Source: Halanaerobiales bacterium | GTDB taxonomy: Bacteria; Bacillota; Halanaerobiia; Halanaerobiales; M55B127 | Direction of reading: 5' to 3' | NCBI GenBank assembly: GCA_021736965.1 | Contig: JAIPEV010000128.1 | Coordinates: 1 to 5,599, forward strand | DNA: 5,599 nt | Shown: positions 1-5,599 of the stretch, piece by piece | How positions within the stretch are numbered: the first letter of the stretch is position 1 | How the letters are laid out: each line of letters starts with the position of its first letter | Program-made: the position numbers and the translations under genes | The notes under the pieces: generated by a model | Databases searched by the model: none | What the model was told of the DNA's origin: nothing | What the model saw: the letters and a program-made list of their open reading frames with translations, nothing else

Positions 1-1
1 A

Positions 2-67
2 GCTGGATGCGAAGTGCCAGCTTCTACACCTAAAGAAAATATGTATGCTGTAAATCAACCTCTCTAA
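2..67 (+). CDS. C-terminal end of a probable uroporphyrinogen decarboxylase/MtaA-family protein (partial)
   Basis: Reading from base 2 gives 21 codons and a TAA stop at 65-67; the rest of the gene lies left of the window. The visible peptide contains AGCEVPASTPKENMYAV. This matches the usual C-terminal signature of the uroporphyrinogen decarboxylase superfamily (GCE-[IV]-P, a few residues, TP-x-EN), the last strand and helix of the TIM barrel. The superfamily includes HemE and also corrinoid-dependent methyltransferases such as MtaA, and this fragment cannot tell them apart. Another frame is also open here but gives no recognisable motif. No hairpin plus T-run follows the stop, so transcription could run on into the next region. 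The assignment rests on one short motif and is moderately confident. Confidence 0.55.
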   Translation, partial: AGCEVPASTPKENMYAVNQPL

Positions 68-85
68 GAAAAATATCTATATATT

Positions 86-126
86 TTAAGATTAATTTAA
101 AACATACTATAATAAGTAACTATAAT
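86..126 (+). promoter_or_regulatory. Candidate overlapping sigma-A promoters for the sensor operon
   Basis: A perfect -10 hexamer TATAAT lies at 108-113 with TTAAGA (4 of 6 to TTGACA) at 86-91, spacer 16. A second TATAAT lies at 121-126 with TTAAAA (4 of 6) at 97-102, spacer 18. The two -10 boxes sit in an exact 8-base direct repeat ACTATAAT (106-113 and 119-126), 13 bases apart. In DNA this AT-rich, matches arise easily, so either or neither may be real. Confidence 0.4.
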
Positions 127-149
127 TTTTAAAAAATCATTTTAAAAAA
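127..149. repeat. A-tract direct repeat, two copies of TTTTAAAAAA
   Basis: TTTTAAAAAA occurs exactly at 127-136 and 140-149, again with a period of 13 bases, continuing the spacing of the ACTATAAT repeat just upstream. Phased A-tracts often bend DNA, but 13 bases is longer than one helical turn, so bending would be imperfect. Low sequence complexity may be the whole explanation. Confidence 0.4.
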
Positions 150-210
150 CAAGATTGAAAGCTAATAAAAAAATAGTCAAAATAATATTTATGATTGTTT
201 ATTCATTTTT

Positions 211-222
211 AAAGATATCTTT
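211..222. promoter_or_regulatory. 12-base perfect palindrome, possible operator
   Basis: AAAGATATCTTT equals its own reverse complement over 12 bases. It lies about 95 bases upstream of the chosen start of the binding-protein gene, downstream of the candidate promoters. A symmetric site suits a dimeric repressor rather than the direct-repeat sites typical of AraC-type proteins. Its function is unknown. Confidence 0.3.
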
Positions 223-228
223 TAACTC

Positions 229-238
229 TTTGATCAAA
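229..238. promoter_or_regulatory. 10-base perfect palindrome, possible operator
   Basis: TTTGATCAAA is a perfect 10-base palindrome, centred 17 bases from the centre of the AAAGATATCTTT palindrome. The pair could be two sites for one regulator or simply AT-rich chance. No known operator is claimed. Confidence 0.25.
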
Positions 239-317
239 AGGATTTTACAGATGTTTATTGAAGTAAAAAATGGATAGATTCTTAATAGAGACAAATATTA
301 AGTGGGTGTTTATTTAT

Positions 318-1301
318 ATGTTTAATATTAAAAAAATGTTCAAAGTTATATTATTATTTAGTATAATAGTTACATTATTTAGTTTCTGTGTAAATGCTAA
401 TGAAAGGTTAAAAATAGCTTTTATACCAAAATCTTTGGATAATCCTATATTTTTAGATACTTTTGAAGCAGCTCAAAAGACAGCTGACAGGTTAGATGTT
501 ATTTTAGAGTGGGTTGCTCCATTTGAAACAAGTACTAAAGGGCAAGTAAAGATAATAAATAATTTAATCAAACAAAATGTCGATGGCATTATAATAAGTG
601 CTAATAACTCAGAATCATTAAAAACTGTAATAAATGAGGCATTTGATAAAGGTATTCCAGTAGTGACATTTGATTCAGATAGTTATAATAGTGAGCGGTT
701 AACTTATGTTGGTACAGATAACTATTTAGTTGGTAGTGAAATGGGAAACTCATTATTAAATATATTAAAAGAGCAAGGTAAGATAAAGAATCAACAGGAG
801 ATAATGATTTTATCTGGTGTTAAGGGTGCATCCAATCTAAAAAATAGAATAGAAGGTTTTATAAACTCTATCAATGAAAATATAAAAGTTAAAGAGGTTG
901 ATATTGTTTATTGTGACGATAATATCCAATTAGCAATAGAACTTGTAGAAGAATATCTTAAAAACAATATGTCTACAGATATTGTATTTTTTGCGGGAGG
1001 ATGGCCCTTTTATGCCCCAGCAGATGCAATGCCCAACTTTAAAAAGTGGGCTGATCAAGGTGGCATAGCTGTGGGTATCGATATATTTTATTCTGCCCTA
1101 ATTTTACAAAAGGAAGGATTAATAGACTATCTAATTGGGCAAGATTTTAAAAATATGGGAATAAAAAGCCTTGAAATAATTGTAGACTTTATTAAAGACA
1201 AAAAGGAACCAAAGGAGTTTATTGATACAGGATATACGATTTCTAATAAAGATAATATCGATCATTTACTAAAGATCTATAAGCCGTGGGAAGTAAGATA
1301 A
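318..1301 (+). CDS. Periplasmic sugar-binding-like protein (Peripla_BP_4 family), probable sensor component
   Basis: This 327-residue secreted protein belongs to the type I periplasmic binding fold (ribose/xylose/rhizopine-binding type). Residues 1-27 form a signal peptide (KKMFKVILLF, then a hydrophobic core) with likely cleavage after CVNA; LFSFC is not a lipobox. Lobe 1 begins RLKIAFIPKS and includes GIIISANN and VVTFDSDS, about residue 115-122. YVGTDNY (130-136), GGWPFY (about 227-232), GIDIFY (253-258) and IGQDF (about 273-277) are typical ligand-cleft and hinge landmarks. I chose ATG 318 over ATG 270 because the earlier start adds 16 residues before the signal peptide, while GTGGGTG at 302-308 gives a fair ribosome site. 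No permease or ATPase gene adjoins it. It lies 14 bases before a histidine kinase, so I infer that it detects a ligand for that kinase, as XylFII does for LytS. The ligand is unknown. Confidence 0.85.
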   Translation: MFNIKKMFKVILLFSIIVTLFSFCVNANERLKIAFIPKSLDNPIFLDTFEAAQKTADRLDVILEWVAPFETSTKGQVKIINNLIKQNVDGIIISANNSESLKTVINEAFDKGIPVVTFDSDSYNSERLTYVGTDNYLVGSEMGNSLLNILKEQGKIKNQQEIMILSGVKGASNLKNRIEGFINSINENIKVKEVDIVYCDDNIQLAIELVEEYLKNNMSTDIVFFAGGWPFYAPADAMPNFKKWADQGGIAVGIDIFYSALILQKEGLIDYLIGQDFKNMGIKSLEIIVDFIKDKKEPKEFIDTGYTISNKDNIDHLLKIYKPWEVR

Positions 1302-1315
1302 TATGGGGTGTCTTA

Positions 1316-3088
1316 ATGTTACCTAATTTATTAGAAAAATTACAATTTAATACCTTAAGAACTAAAATTATATTTGCCTTCATAATTGTTGGCTTGATAC
1401 CATTTTTAATTTTTGCTACTTTTTCTTATCATACTTATTCTGAAGCTTTTTACAGTAAAATTACTACCTATTCTGAAGAAGTTGTTAATAGTGTAGTAAT
1501 ACAAACAGATAACTATCTATTAGATATTATCGAACTTTTTGAAATGAAAGATGATTACTACATTAACCAGGGGATTAAATTAATTCAAGCCAATGAATAT
1601 CAAAAAAATAGAAAGTATATATTTAGACTATGGGAAGAGTTTAATAAAATAATTAGATTAAAACAGGGATTAAATGAATTTTCAATTAGATTTAATAATG
1701 GTCAAATACTGAGTAATTTTGGGCTATATTATTCGGCCGAAAGAGATAATAGTTATTATCAAGATATAAACTTTAATAACCAAGGTTATTTCATCAGTAC
1801 TCCTCACTATAATAAATATGAAGAAGCTGTTATTTCTATTGTTAAACCTTTTAATACAGAAAAGATAAAAAGAGTTTTTTTAAGTATCCATTTTAATATT
1901 GAAATACTAAAAAGATTAACAAATTTAAGATTAGGACAGCAAGGCTATATTTTTATTATAAACAAAAATGGAAAAGTAATATATCATCCTGAAGAGGAAA
2001 ATATAGGTCAAAAGGCAAAGTTACTAAATGAATACATTCTTAAAAACAATGAAGGTAGTACAGTTATTGAATCAAATCAAAAAGAATATGTATTAACCTT
2101 TTCCAGTTCAGAACTAACGGATTGGAAAATAATTAGTGTTGCAGATACTACTCAGTTTATTGCTCAATTAAATGAACTAAAAAAACTAACTATAATCGGT
2201 ATAATTTCTATTTTAATAGCCTTAACTATAATGATTTTTTATTTATCTTTTTATTTAACAAGACCTTTAAAGAGATTAGAAAGAGTAACAGAAAAAGCAG
2301 TACATAATAATTTTAATGTAGACATACAAATAAAGGGTAAAGATGAAATTGCAAAATTAGGAAAAAGTATTAATAAGATGATGAGTAGAATAAGAAACTT
2401 AGTTAAGACAAATATAAAAGAACAAAAACATATTAGAGAGTTGGAAGTTAAAAGCCTTTATGAACAGATTAAACCTCATTTTATTTATAATACACTTGAT
2501 ATGATAATAGGGCAGTTAGAAGAGAACAATAATATTGAACGAGCTTCTTATTTAATAGAATCACTAGGTAAATTTTTTAGATTAAGTTTTGCAAAAGGTA
2601 AAGAAATGGTACTAATAAAAAAAGAGTTAGACCATATTAGAAGTTACTTAGATATTCAAAAATTCCGGTTTATGGATAAGTTTGATTACTTAATTTCTAT
2701 AGAAGATCCAGAAATTAAAAGTTATTTTATACCGAAACTATTGTTACAACCACTTATAGAAAATTCTATCTATCATGGAGTATTAAACAGGGATGATGAT
2801 GGACTGATTATTATTAAAGGCTATAAAAGAAAGGATTATATTATTTTTAAAATAATAAACAATGGACCAGGTATCAATCAAAACAAAAGGGAGGAAATAT
2901 CAAATATTCTAAAAGATGATATTAAAAAGTACAATAGTGAAAAAAACTATGGGATATATAATGTAAATAAGAGAATTAAATATAAGTTTGGAGAAAAATA
3001 TGGATTATATCTTGAAGAAAGTACAAACAATAAGACAGTATTTAGGATTGAAATAGGGATTATTGAGGTGAATGAAGAAAATGATTAA
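1316..3088 (+). CDS. YesM/LytS-type sensor histidine kinase with dCache-like sensor domain
   Basis: This inner-membrane kinase of 590 residues is close to the size of Bacillus subtilis YesM. In order: TM helix about 18-39; an extracellular region of about 250 residues with dCache features (AVISIVKPF, then GYIFIINKNGKVIYHP near 210-225); TM helix 291-314; HAMP about 315-365 (TRPLKRLE, then DEIAKLGKSINKM); and the His_kinase domain with EQIKPHFIYNTLD, phospho-acceptor His388. The ATPase domain has an intact N box (PLIENSIYHG, Asn483). The G1 box reads NNGPG, with Asn515 where DxGxG normally has Asp. The G2 box reads NYGIYNV instead of GxG, and the late GT pair is KT. ATG 1316 is preferred because TGGGGTG at 1304-1310 lies 5 bases upstream; a GTG at 1286 would add 10 residues and overlap the previous gene. 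Placed between a binding protein and a regulator, it likely relays periplasmic ligand status. Family is certain; kinase strength and signal are not. Confidence 0.92.
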   Translation: MLPNLLEKLQFNTLRTKIIFAFIIVGLIPFLIFATFSYHTYSEAFYSKITTYSEEVVNSVVIQTDNYLLDIIELFEMKDDYYINQGIKLIQANEYQKNRKYIFRLWEEFNKIIRLKQGLNEFSIRFNNGQILSNFGLYYSAERDNSYYQDINFNNQGYFISTPHYNKYEEAVISIVKPFNTEKIKRVFLSIHFNIEILKRLTNLRLGQQGYIFIINKNGKVIYHPEEENIGQKAKLLNEYILKNNEGSTVIESNQKEYVLTFSSSELTDWKIISVADTTQFIAQLNELKKLTIIGIISILIALTIMIFYLSFYLTRPLKRLERVTEKAVHNNFNVDIQIKGKDEIAKLGKSINKMMSRIRNLVKTNIKEQKHIRELEVKSLYEQIKPHFIYNTLDMIIGQLEENNNIERASYLIESLGKFFRLSFAKGKEMVLIKKELDHIRSYLDIQKFRFMDKFDYLISIEDPEIKSYFIPKLLLQPLIENSIYHGVLNRDDDGLIIIKGYKRKDYIIFKIINNGPGINQNKREEISNILKDDIKKYNSEKNYGIYNVNKRIKYKFGEKYGLYLEESTNNKTVFRIEIGIIEVNEEND

Positions 3089-4235
3089 AGTTTTATTAGT
3101 AGAAGATGAACGACTATTATTAAAAAAAATGAGAGATAATATCGAATGGAGGAAGTATAATTATAAAGTATTGACGGCAAATAATGGATTAAAAGGATAT
3201 GAATTGGCCAAAAAATATAATCCAGAGATTTTAGTAACTGATATTAAAATGCCTGACATAACTGGAATTGAATTGATTAAAAAAGTAAATGGTTTAGATT
3301 ATAGTTTCATTCCAATAATAATATCTGGTTATGCAGAATTTGAATATGCTAGAGAGTCTATTCATCTAAATGTTGAGGAGTATATATTAAAACCATTTCA
3401 ATCATTTAGACTTTTAGAAGTAGTAAAAAGAGCTCGGGCAAAAATAGAAAAGAAAAAGTTAAAAAAAGATGAAATTAAACAGCTAAAACGAAAAATTAAT
3501 TCTAATTATAAAAAAAAGGATGATATATTTTTAGATGATTTTTATGATCAGAATAGTAATTTAAAAGATATTTATGATGAGCATAATTTTATCTTATTGT
3601 ATGAAGATATATTTAAAACGGTAAAAACTGGGATGGAAGATGAGATTATTAGCAAAGTTGAAGAAATATTTAAAGGTTTCAAAAAAAAAGAATTAGAACT
3701 TAATAATATAATAATTATAGTTCAAAACATGATATTACTAATTTTTAAAAGTATCAAAGATTATGGCTATAATTTGGATGAACTATTAAAAAATATAGAT
3801 ATAGGAAGTTATGAAAATAATAGTATTGAAGCAATAAATGATTGGTTCATTGATTTATTATTAGAAATAAACAAATATATGACAAATAATAAATTAAAAA
3901 ATAATAAAAATCTTATAACAAAAGTAAATAAAATTATAAAAGAGAAATATAATGAAGGTATTACTCTGTCTTCGATTGCGGATAAATTTAATGTTAGTTC
4001 CAGTTATTTAAGCAAGTTATTTTATGAAAAAAATGAAGTTAAATTTAGTAAATATATTGACGGTTTAAGATTAGAAAAATCTAAAGAGCTATTAAAAATT
4101 ACTGACTATAAAATTTATGAAGTAGCAAAAGAAATTGGCTTTGAAGACCCTTATTATTTTAGTTCATGGTTTAAAAAACAAGTTGGTTTATCACCCTCCA
4201 AATACCGAAAAAACATTAACATGATTGAGGATTAG
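3081..4235 (+). CDS. YesN-type response regulator with AraC-family DNA-binding domain
   Basis: This 384-residue cytoplasmic regulator is similar in length to B. subtilis YesN. The receiver covers about 1-118: acidic residues in LLVEDE, phospho-acceptor Asp54 in LVTDIKMPD, Ser82 in IIISGYAEFEYA and Lys104 in ILKPF, so all key residues are present. Residues about 119-275 are a Lys-rich linker with a helical middle and no family I can name. Residues about 278-378 form the AraC/HTH_18 domain, with helix-turn-helix one in LSSIADKFNVSSSYLSKLF and two in VAKEIGFEDPYYFSSWFKK, ending GLSPSKYRK. Its start overlaps the kinase stop by 8 bases, showing translational coupling. ATG 3081 is preferred: GAGGTG (3065-3070) is only 1 base from the alternative ATG 3072 but 10 bases from 3081, and receivers usually begin M-x-K-V-L. 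The likely target is the downstream sugar-binding-protein promoter, by inference from position. Confidence 0.93.
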   Translation: MIKVLLVEDERLLLKKMRDNIEWRKYNYKVLTANNGLKGYELAKKYNPEILVTDIKMPDITGIELIKKVNGLDYSFIPIIISGYAEFEYARESIHLNVEEYILKPFQSFRLLEVVKRARAKIEKKKLKKDEIKQLKRKINSNYKKKDDIFLDDFYDQNSNLKDIYDEHNFILLYEDIFKTVKTGMEDEIISKVEEIFKGFKKKELELNNIIIIVQNMILLIFKSIKDYGYNLDELLKNIDIGSYENNSIEAINDWFIDLLLEINKYMTNNKLKNNKNLITKVNKIIKEKYNEGITLSSIADKFNVSSSYLSKLFYEKNEVKFSKYIDGLRLEKSKELLKITDYKIYEVAKEIGFEDPYYFSSWFKKQVGLSPSKYRKNINMIED

Positions 4236-4280
4236 AAAAATATCAAAGTATTTAAAAAAATATCCCATGGATAAATTATC
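4235..4280. promoter_or_regulatory. Candidate regulator-binding direct repeats upstream of the transport gene
   Basis: AAAAATATC occurs at 4236-4244 and again at 4256-4264, 20 bases apart, about two helical turns. A weaker relative, AAATTATC, lies at 4273-4280. Direct half-sites at this spacing next to or overlapping the -35 box fit how AraC-family activators usually bind. The second copy also joins a small inverted repeat TATCC-CAT-GGATA (4261-4273). The 10-base string GAAAAATATC at 4235-4244 recurs at 68-77, ahead of the sensor operon. The low complexity makes this a hypothesis only. Confidence 0.35.
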
Positions 4281-4296
4281 TGAATATTATTATAAT
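4268..4296 (+). promoter_or_regulatory. Probable sigma-A promoter of the sugar-binding-protein gene
   Basis: A perfect -10 box TATAAT at 4291-4296 is preceded after exactly 17 bases by TGGATA at 4268-4273, which matches TTGACA at 4 of 6 positions. The predicted start near 4303 gives a leader of about 30 bases containing the ribosome site. The weak -35 box fits a promoter that needs an activator. No terminator separates it from the regulator gene, so read-through is also possible. Confidence 0.55.
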
Positions 4297-4321
4297 TTAT
4301 TATAGAATGAAAAATATAATT

Positions 4322-4329
4322 GAGGGGGA
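4322..4329 (+). promoter_or_regulatory. Strong ribosome binding site of the transporter gene
   Basis: GAGGGGGA lies 6 bases before ATG 4336. It is purine-rich and near-consensus, stronger than the GGTG-ending sites of the three regulatory genes. This fits a binding protein made in larger amounts than its regulators. Confidence 0.7.
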
Positions 4330-4335
4330 TTAAGC

Positions 4336-5583
4336 ATGAAGAGATTTTCATTAATTGTTGTATTTGCTTTATCAGTTGTAATGATATTTTCTAGTTTGGC
4401 TATGGCTCAAGAACTCAATGTTCTTTATATGGCCCAGGCAGGTTACCAACCTGAAGACATTAGTCAAATGACAGAGGTTTTTGAAGAAATAACAGATCGG
4501 AAAGTAAATGTTACTTATGTAAAATATGATGAGATGCATGACAAAGTTGTAACCTCTGCAGCAGTACCAAAAGGGACCTATGATGTAGTTTTAGAAGATC
4601 TAATTTGGACTGCAGAATTTGCAGAAAAAGGATTTGTTGAACCCATTGATGATAGAGTAACTGATACCATTTTAGAGGATATACCAAAAGCAGTTTTAGA
4701 TGCATTTAGATATGAAGGTCAACTTTGGGCTATGCCTTTTTTAGCTAACTTCCAACTATTTTTCTATAATCAAGAAATGATCGAACAAGCAGGTTTTGAT
4801 CAAGCACCAAAAACTTTAGAAGAAATGGTTGATCAGATGAAGGCTATGAAAGAGCAAGGAATTGTAGAATATCCATGGGTTGATTCATGGAACCAAAAAG
4901 AGGGCTTAGTTTGTGAATATGTATGGCTAACTGGATCATTTGGCGGAGATACATTTAATGAAAAAGGAGAACCTATATTTAACAAAGGTGCTGGTTTAAA
5001 AGCACTAGAATTTATGAAGATGTTGTTAGATGAAGGGTTAGCTAATCCACAATCATTAACATCAAATGAAACTATGGCAAAAGATGTATTTATAGCTAGT
5101 GATGCAGCATTTACTACAAACTGGACATTTCAATATGGTGCTATGAAAAACCCTGAAGAATCAGAGGTTGTTGATTCAGGTAAAATGGGATTAATTCCTG
5201 TAGCTGAAGATGTAACGGGTAAGTATCAATATAACTCTTCTTCTGTTTCAGGCTTTCAAGGAGCAGCTGTTATGGCTAACTCACAGAATAAAGACCTAGC
5301 TTGGAAGTATATCAGATTTATTACTAGTCCTGTAGTTCAAAGAGGGTATTTAGTTGAAATGCCTGTATGGAAATCTGTACAAAACAGTTCTTATGCTCAA
5401 CAAAACTTCCCAACAATCAAAGTAAAAGCAAAAGAAATTGCAAGTGTTCATCATAGACCAAAAGTGCCAAACTATCCTGAAGTTTCATCAATATTACAAA
5501 GATATATACACCAATGTCTAGAAGGCAAGTATCAACCAAAAGAAGCTCTTGATAGGGCAGTTGAGGAGATTAATAATCTATAA
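4336..5583 (+). CDS. Sugar ABC transporter substrate-binding protein (SBP family 1)
   Basis: This complete 415-residue protein is a normal length for family 1 extracellular solute-binding proteins, which capture sugars or oligosaccharides for ABC importers. Residues 1-24 are a signal peptide (MKRFSLIVVF, hydrophobic core, SSLAMA) cleaved before QELNVLY; no lipobox cysteine, so a soluble periplasmic protein is expected. Family landmarks are YDVVLEDLIWTAEF (82-95), WAMPFLANFQLFFYN (131-145), GLKALEFMKMLLDEGLANP (220-238), AFTTNWTFQYG (258-268), WKYIRFITSP (323-332) and a C-terminal helical part ending ALDRAVEEINNL. Codon use is slightly less AT-extreme than in the regulatory genes, as is common for highly expressed genes. 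It has its own promoter and a strong ribosome site downstream of the regulator. Permease genes probably follow beyond the window. The substrate cannot be assigned from the sequence. Confidence 0.93.
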   Translation: MKRFSLIVVFALSVVMIFSSLAMAQELNVLYMAQAGYQPEDISQMTEVFEEITDRKVNVTYVKYDEMHDKVVTSAAVPKGTYDVVLEDLIWTAEFAEKGFVEPIDDRVTDTILEDIPKAVLDAFRYEGQLWAMPFLANFQLFFYNQEMIEQAGFDQAPKTLEEMVDQMKAMKEQGIVEYPWVDSWNQKEGLVCEYVWLTGSFGGDTFNEKGEPIFNKGAGLKALEFMKMLLDEGLANPQSLTSNETMAKDVFIASDAAFTTNWTFQYGAMKNPEESEVVDSGKMGLIPVAEDVTGKYQYNSSSVSGFQGAAVMANSQNKDLAWKYIRFITSPVVQRGYLVEMPVWKSVQNSSYAQQNFPTIKVKAKEIASVHHRPKVPNYPEVSSILQRYIHQCLEGKYQPKEALDRAVEEINNL

Positions 5584-5599
5584 GGTAAATTTAGTTATT

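Larger units (their letters stand above)
68..317. other. Intergenic/leader region, about 250 bases
   Basis: This stretch is extremely AT-rich and has no convincing gene. It holds two overlapping candidate promoters, A-tract direct repeats, and two short perfect palindromes close to the binding-protein gene. A tiny open frame at 251-277 (MFIEVKNG) has AAAAGGA at 236-242 as a possible ribosome site; it is probably chance. If transcription starts near 120, the mRNA leader would be nearly 200 bases. I see no recognisable riboswitch or terminator in it. Confidence 0.6.

Noticed and set aside
30..52. Possible lipoprotein signal or coding alternative in the other open frame at the left edge
   Set aside because: The competing frame gives no family motif, while the base-2 frame gives a clear GCEVP/TP-x-EN ending.
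270..317. Earlier ATG start for the first binding protein
   Set aside because: It would place 16 residues, including charged ones, before an otherwise normal signal peptide, and only a weak GAAG precedes it.
120..317. Riboswitch in the long leader
   Set aside because: No recognisable conserved core or stable GC-containing stems, and no terminator hairpin; the region is mostly A and T.
1286..1315. GTG start for the histidine kinase, overlapping the previous gene
   Set aside because: It has no good ribosome site, whereas ATG 1316 has TGGGGTG 5 bases upstream; the extra 10 residues match no kinase feature.
4261..4273. TATCC-CAT-GGATA hairpin as a terminator for the regulator gene
   Set aside because: The stem is only 5 bases and no T-run follows; it overlaps the -35 box and fits an operator better than a terminator.
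4511..4705. Minus-strand open frame of 64 codons
   Set aside because: It lies wholly within the sugar-binding-protein gene, is Leu/His/Gln-rich as expected for an antisense reading, and has no ribosome site or recognisable motif.

Overview
The window is AT-rich, low-GC DNA with strong A/T bias at third codon positions, as in low-GC Firmicutes. Both secreted binding proteins have ordinary cleavable signal peptides and no lipobox cysteine. That suggests a periplasm, so a diderm Firmicute such as the Halanaerobiales is the best guess. This is inference from sequence style; there is no rRNA or marker gene to confirm it. All genes are on the + strand.

Layout: (1) positions 2-67 hold the last 21 codons of a gene that enters from the left, probably a uroporphyrinogen-decarboxylase/MtaA-family protein. 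(2) About 250 bases of non-coding DNA follow, with candidate promoters, A-tracts and two short perfect palindromes. (3) A tight three-gene cluster comes next: a periplasmic sugar-binding-like protein (318-1301), a YesM-type membrane histidine kinase (1316-3088) and a YesN-type response regulator with an AraC-type DNA-binding domain (3081-4235). The first two genes are 14 bases apart and the last two overlap by 8. (4) A 100-base spacer carries a good sigma-A-type promoter and repeats that could bind the regulator. (5) A family-1 sugar ABC transporter substrate-binding protein (4336-5583) follows, and the window ends 16 bases after its stop, where permease genes would be expected.

Proposed working: the first binding protein captures a small molecule, probably a sugar, in the periplasm. 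It presents it to the extracellular dCache-like part of the kinase, which phosphorylates the regulator, and the regulator switches on the sugar-uptake operon beginning with the second binding protein. The arrangement resembles the XylFII-LytS-YesN xylose-sensing system of Clostridium beijerinckii, but the ligand here cannot be read from sequence. Points worth attention are a sequence shared by the two upstream regions and the altered ATP-binding motifs of the kinase. No mobile element, CRISPR array, tRNA or rRNA was seen.
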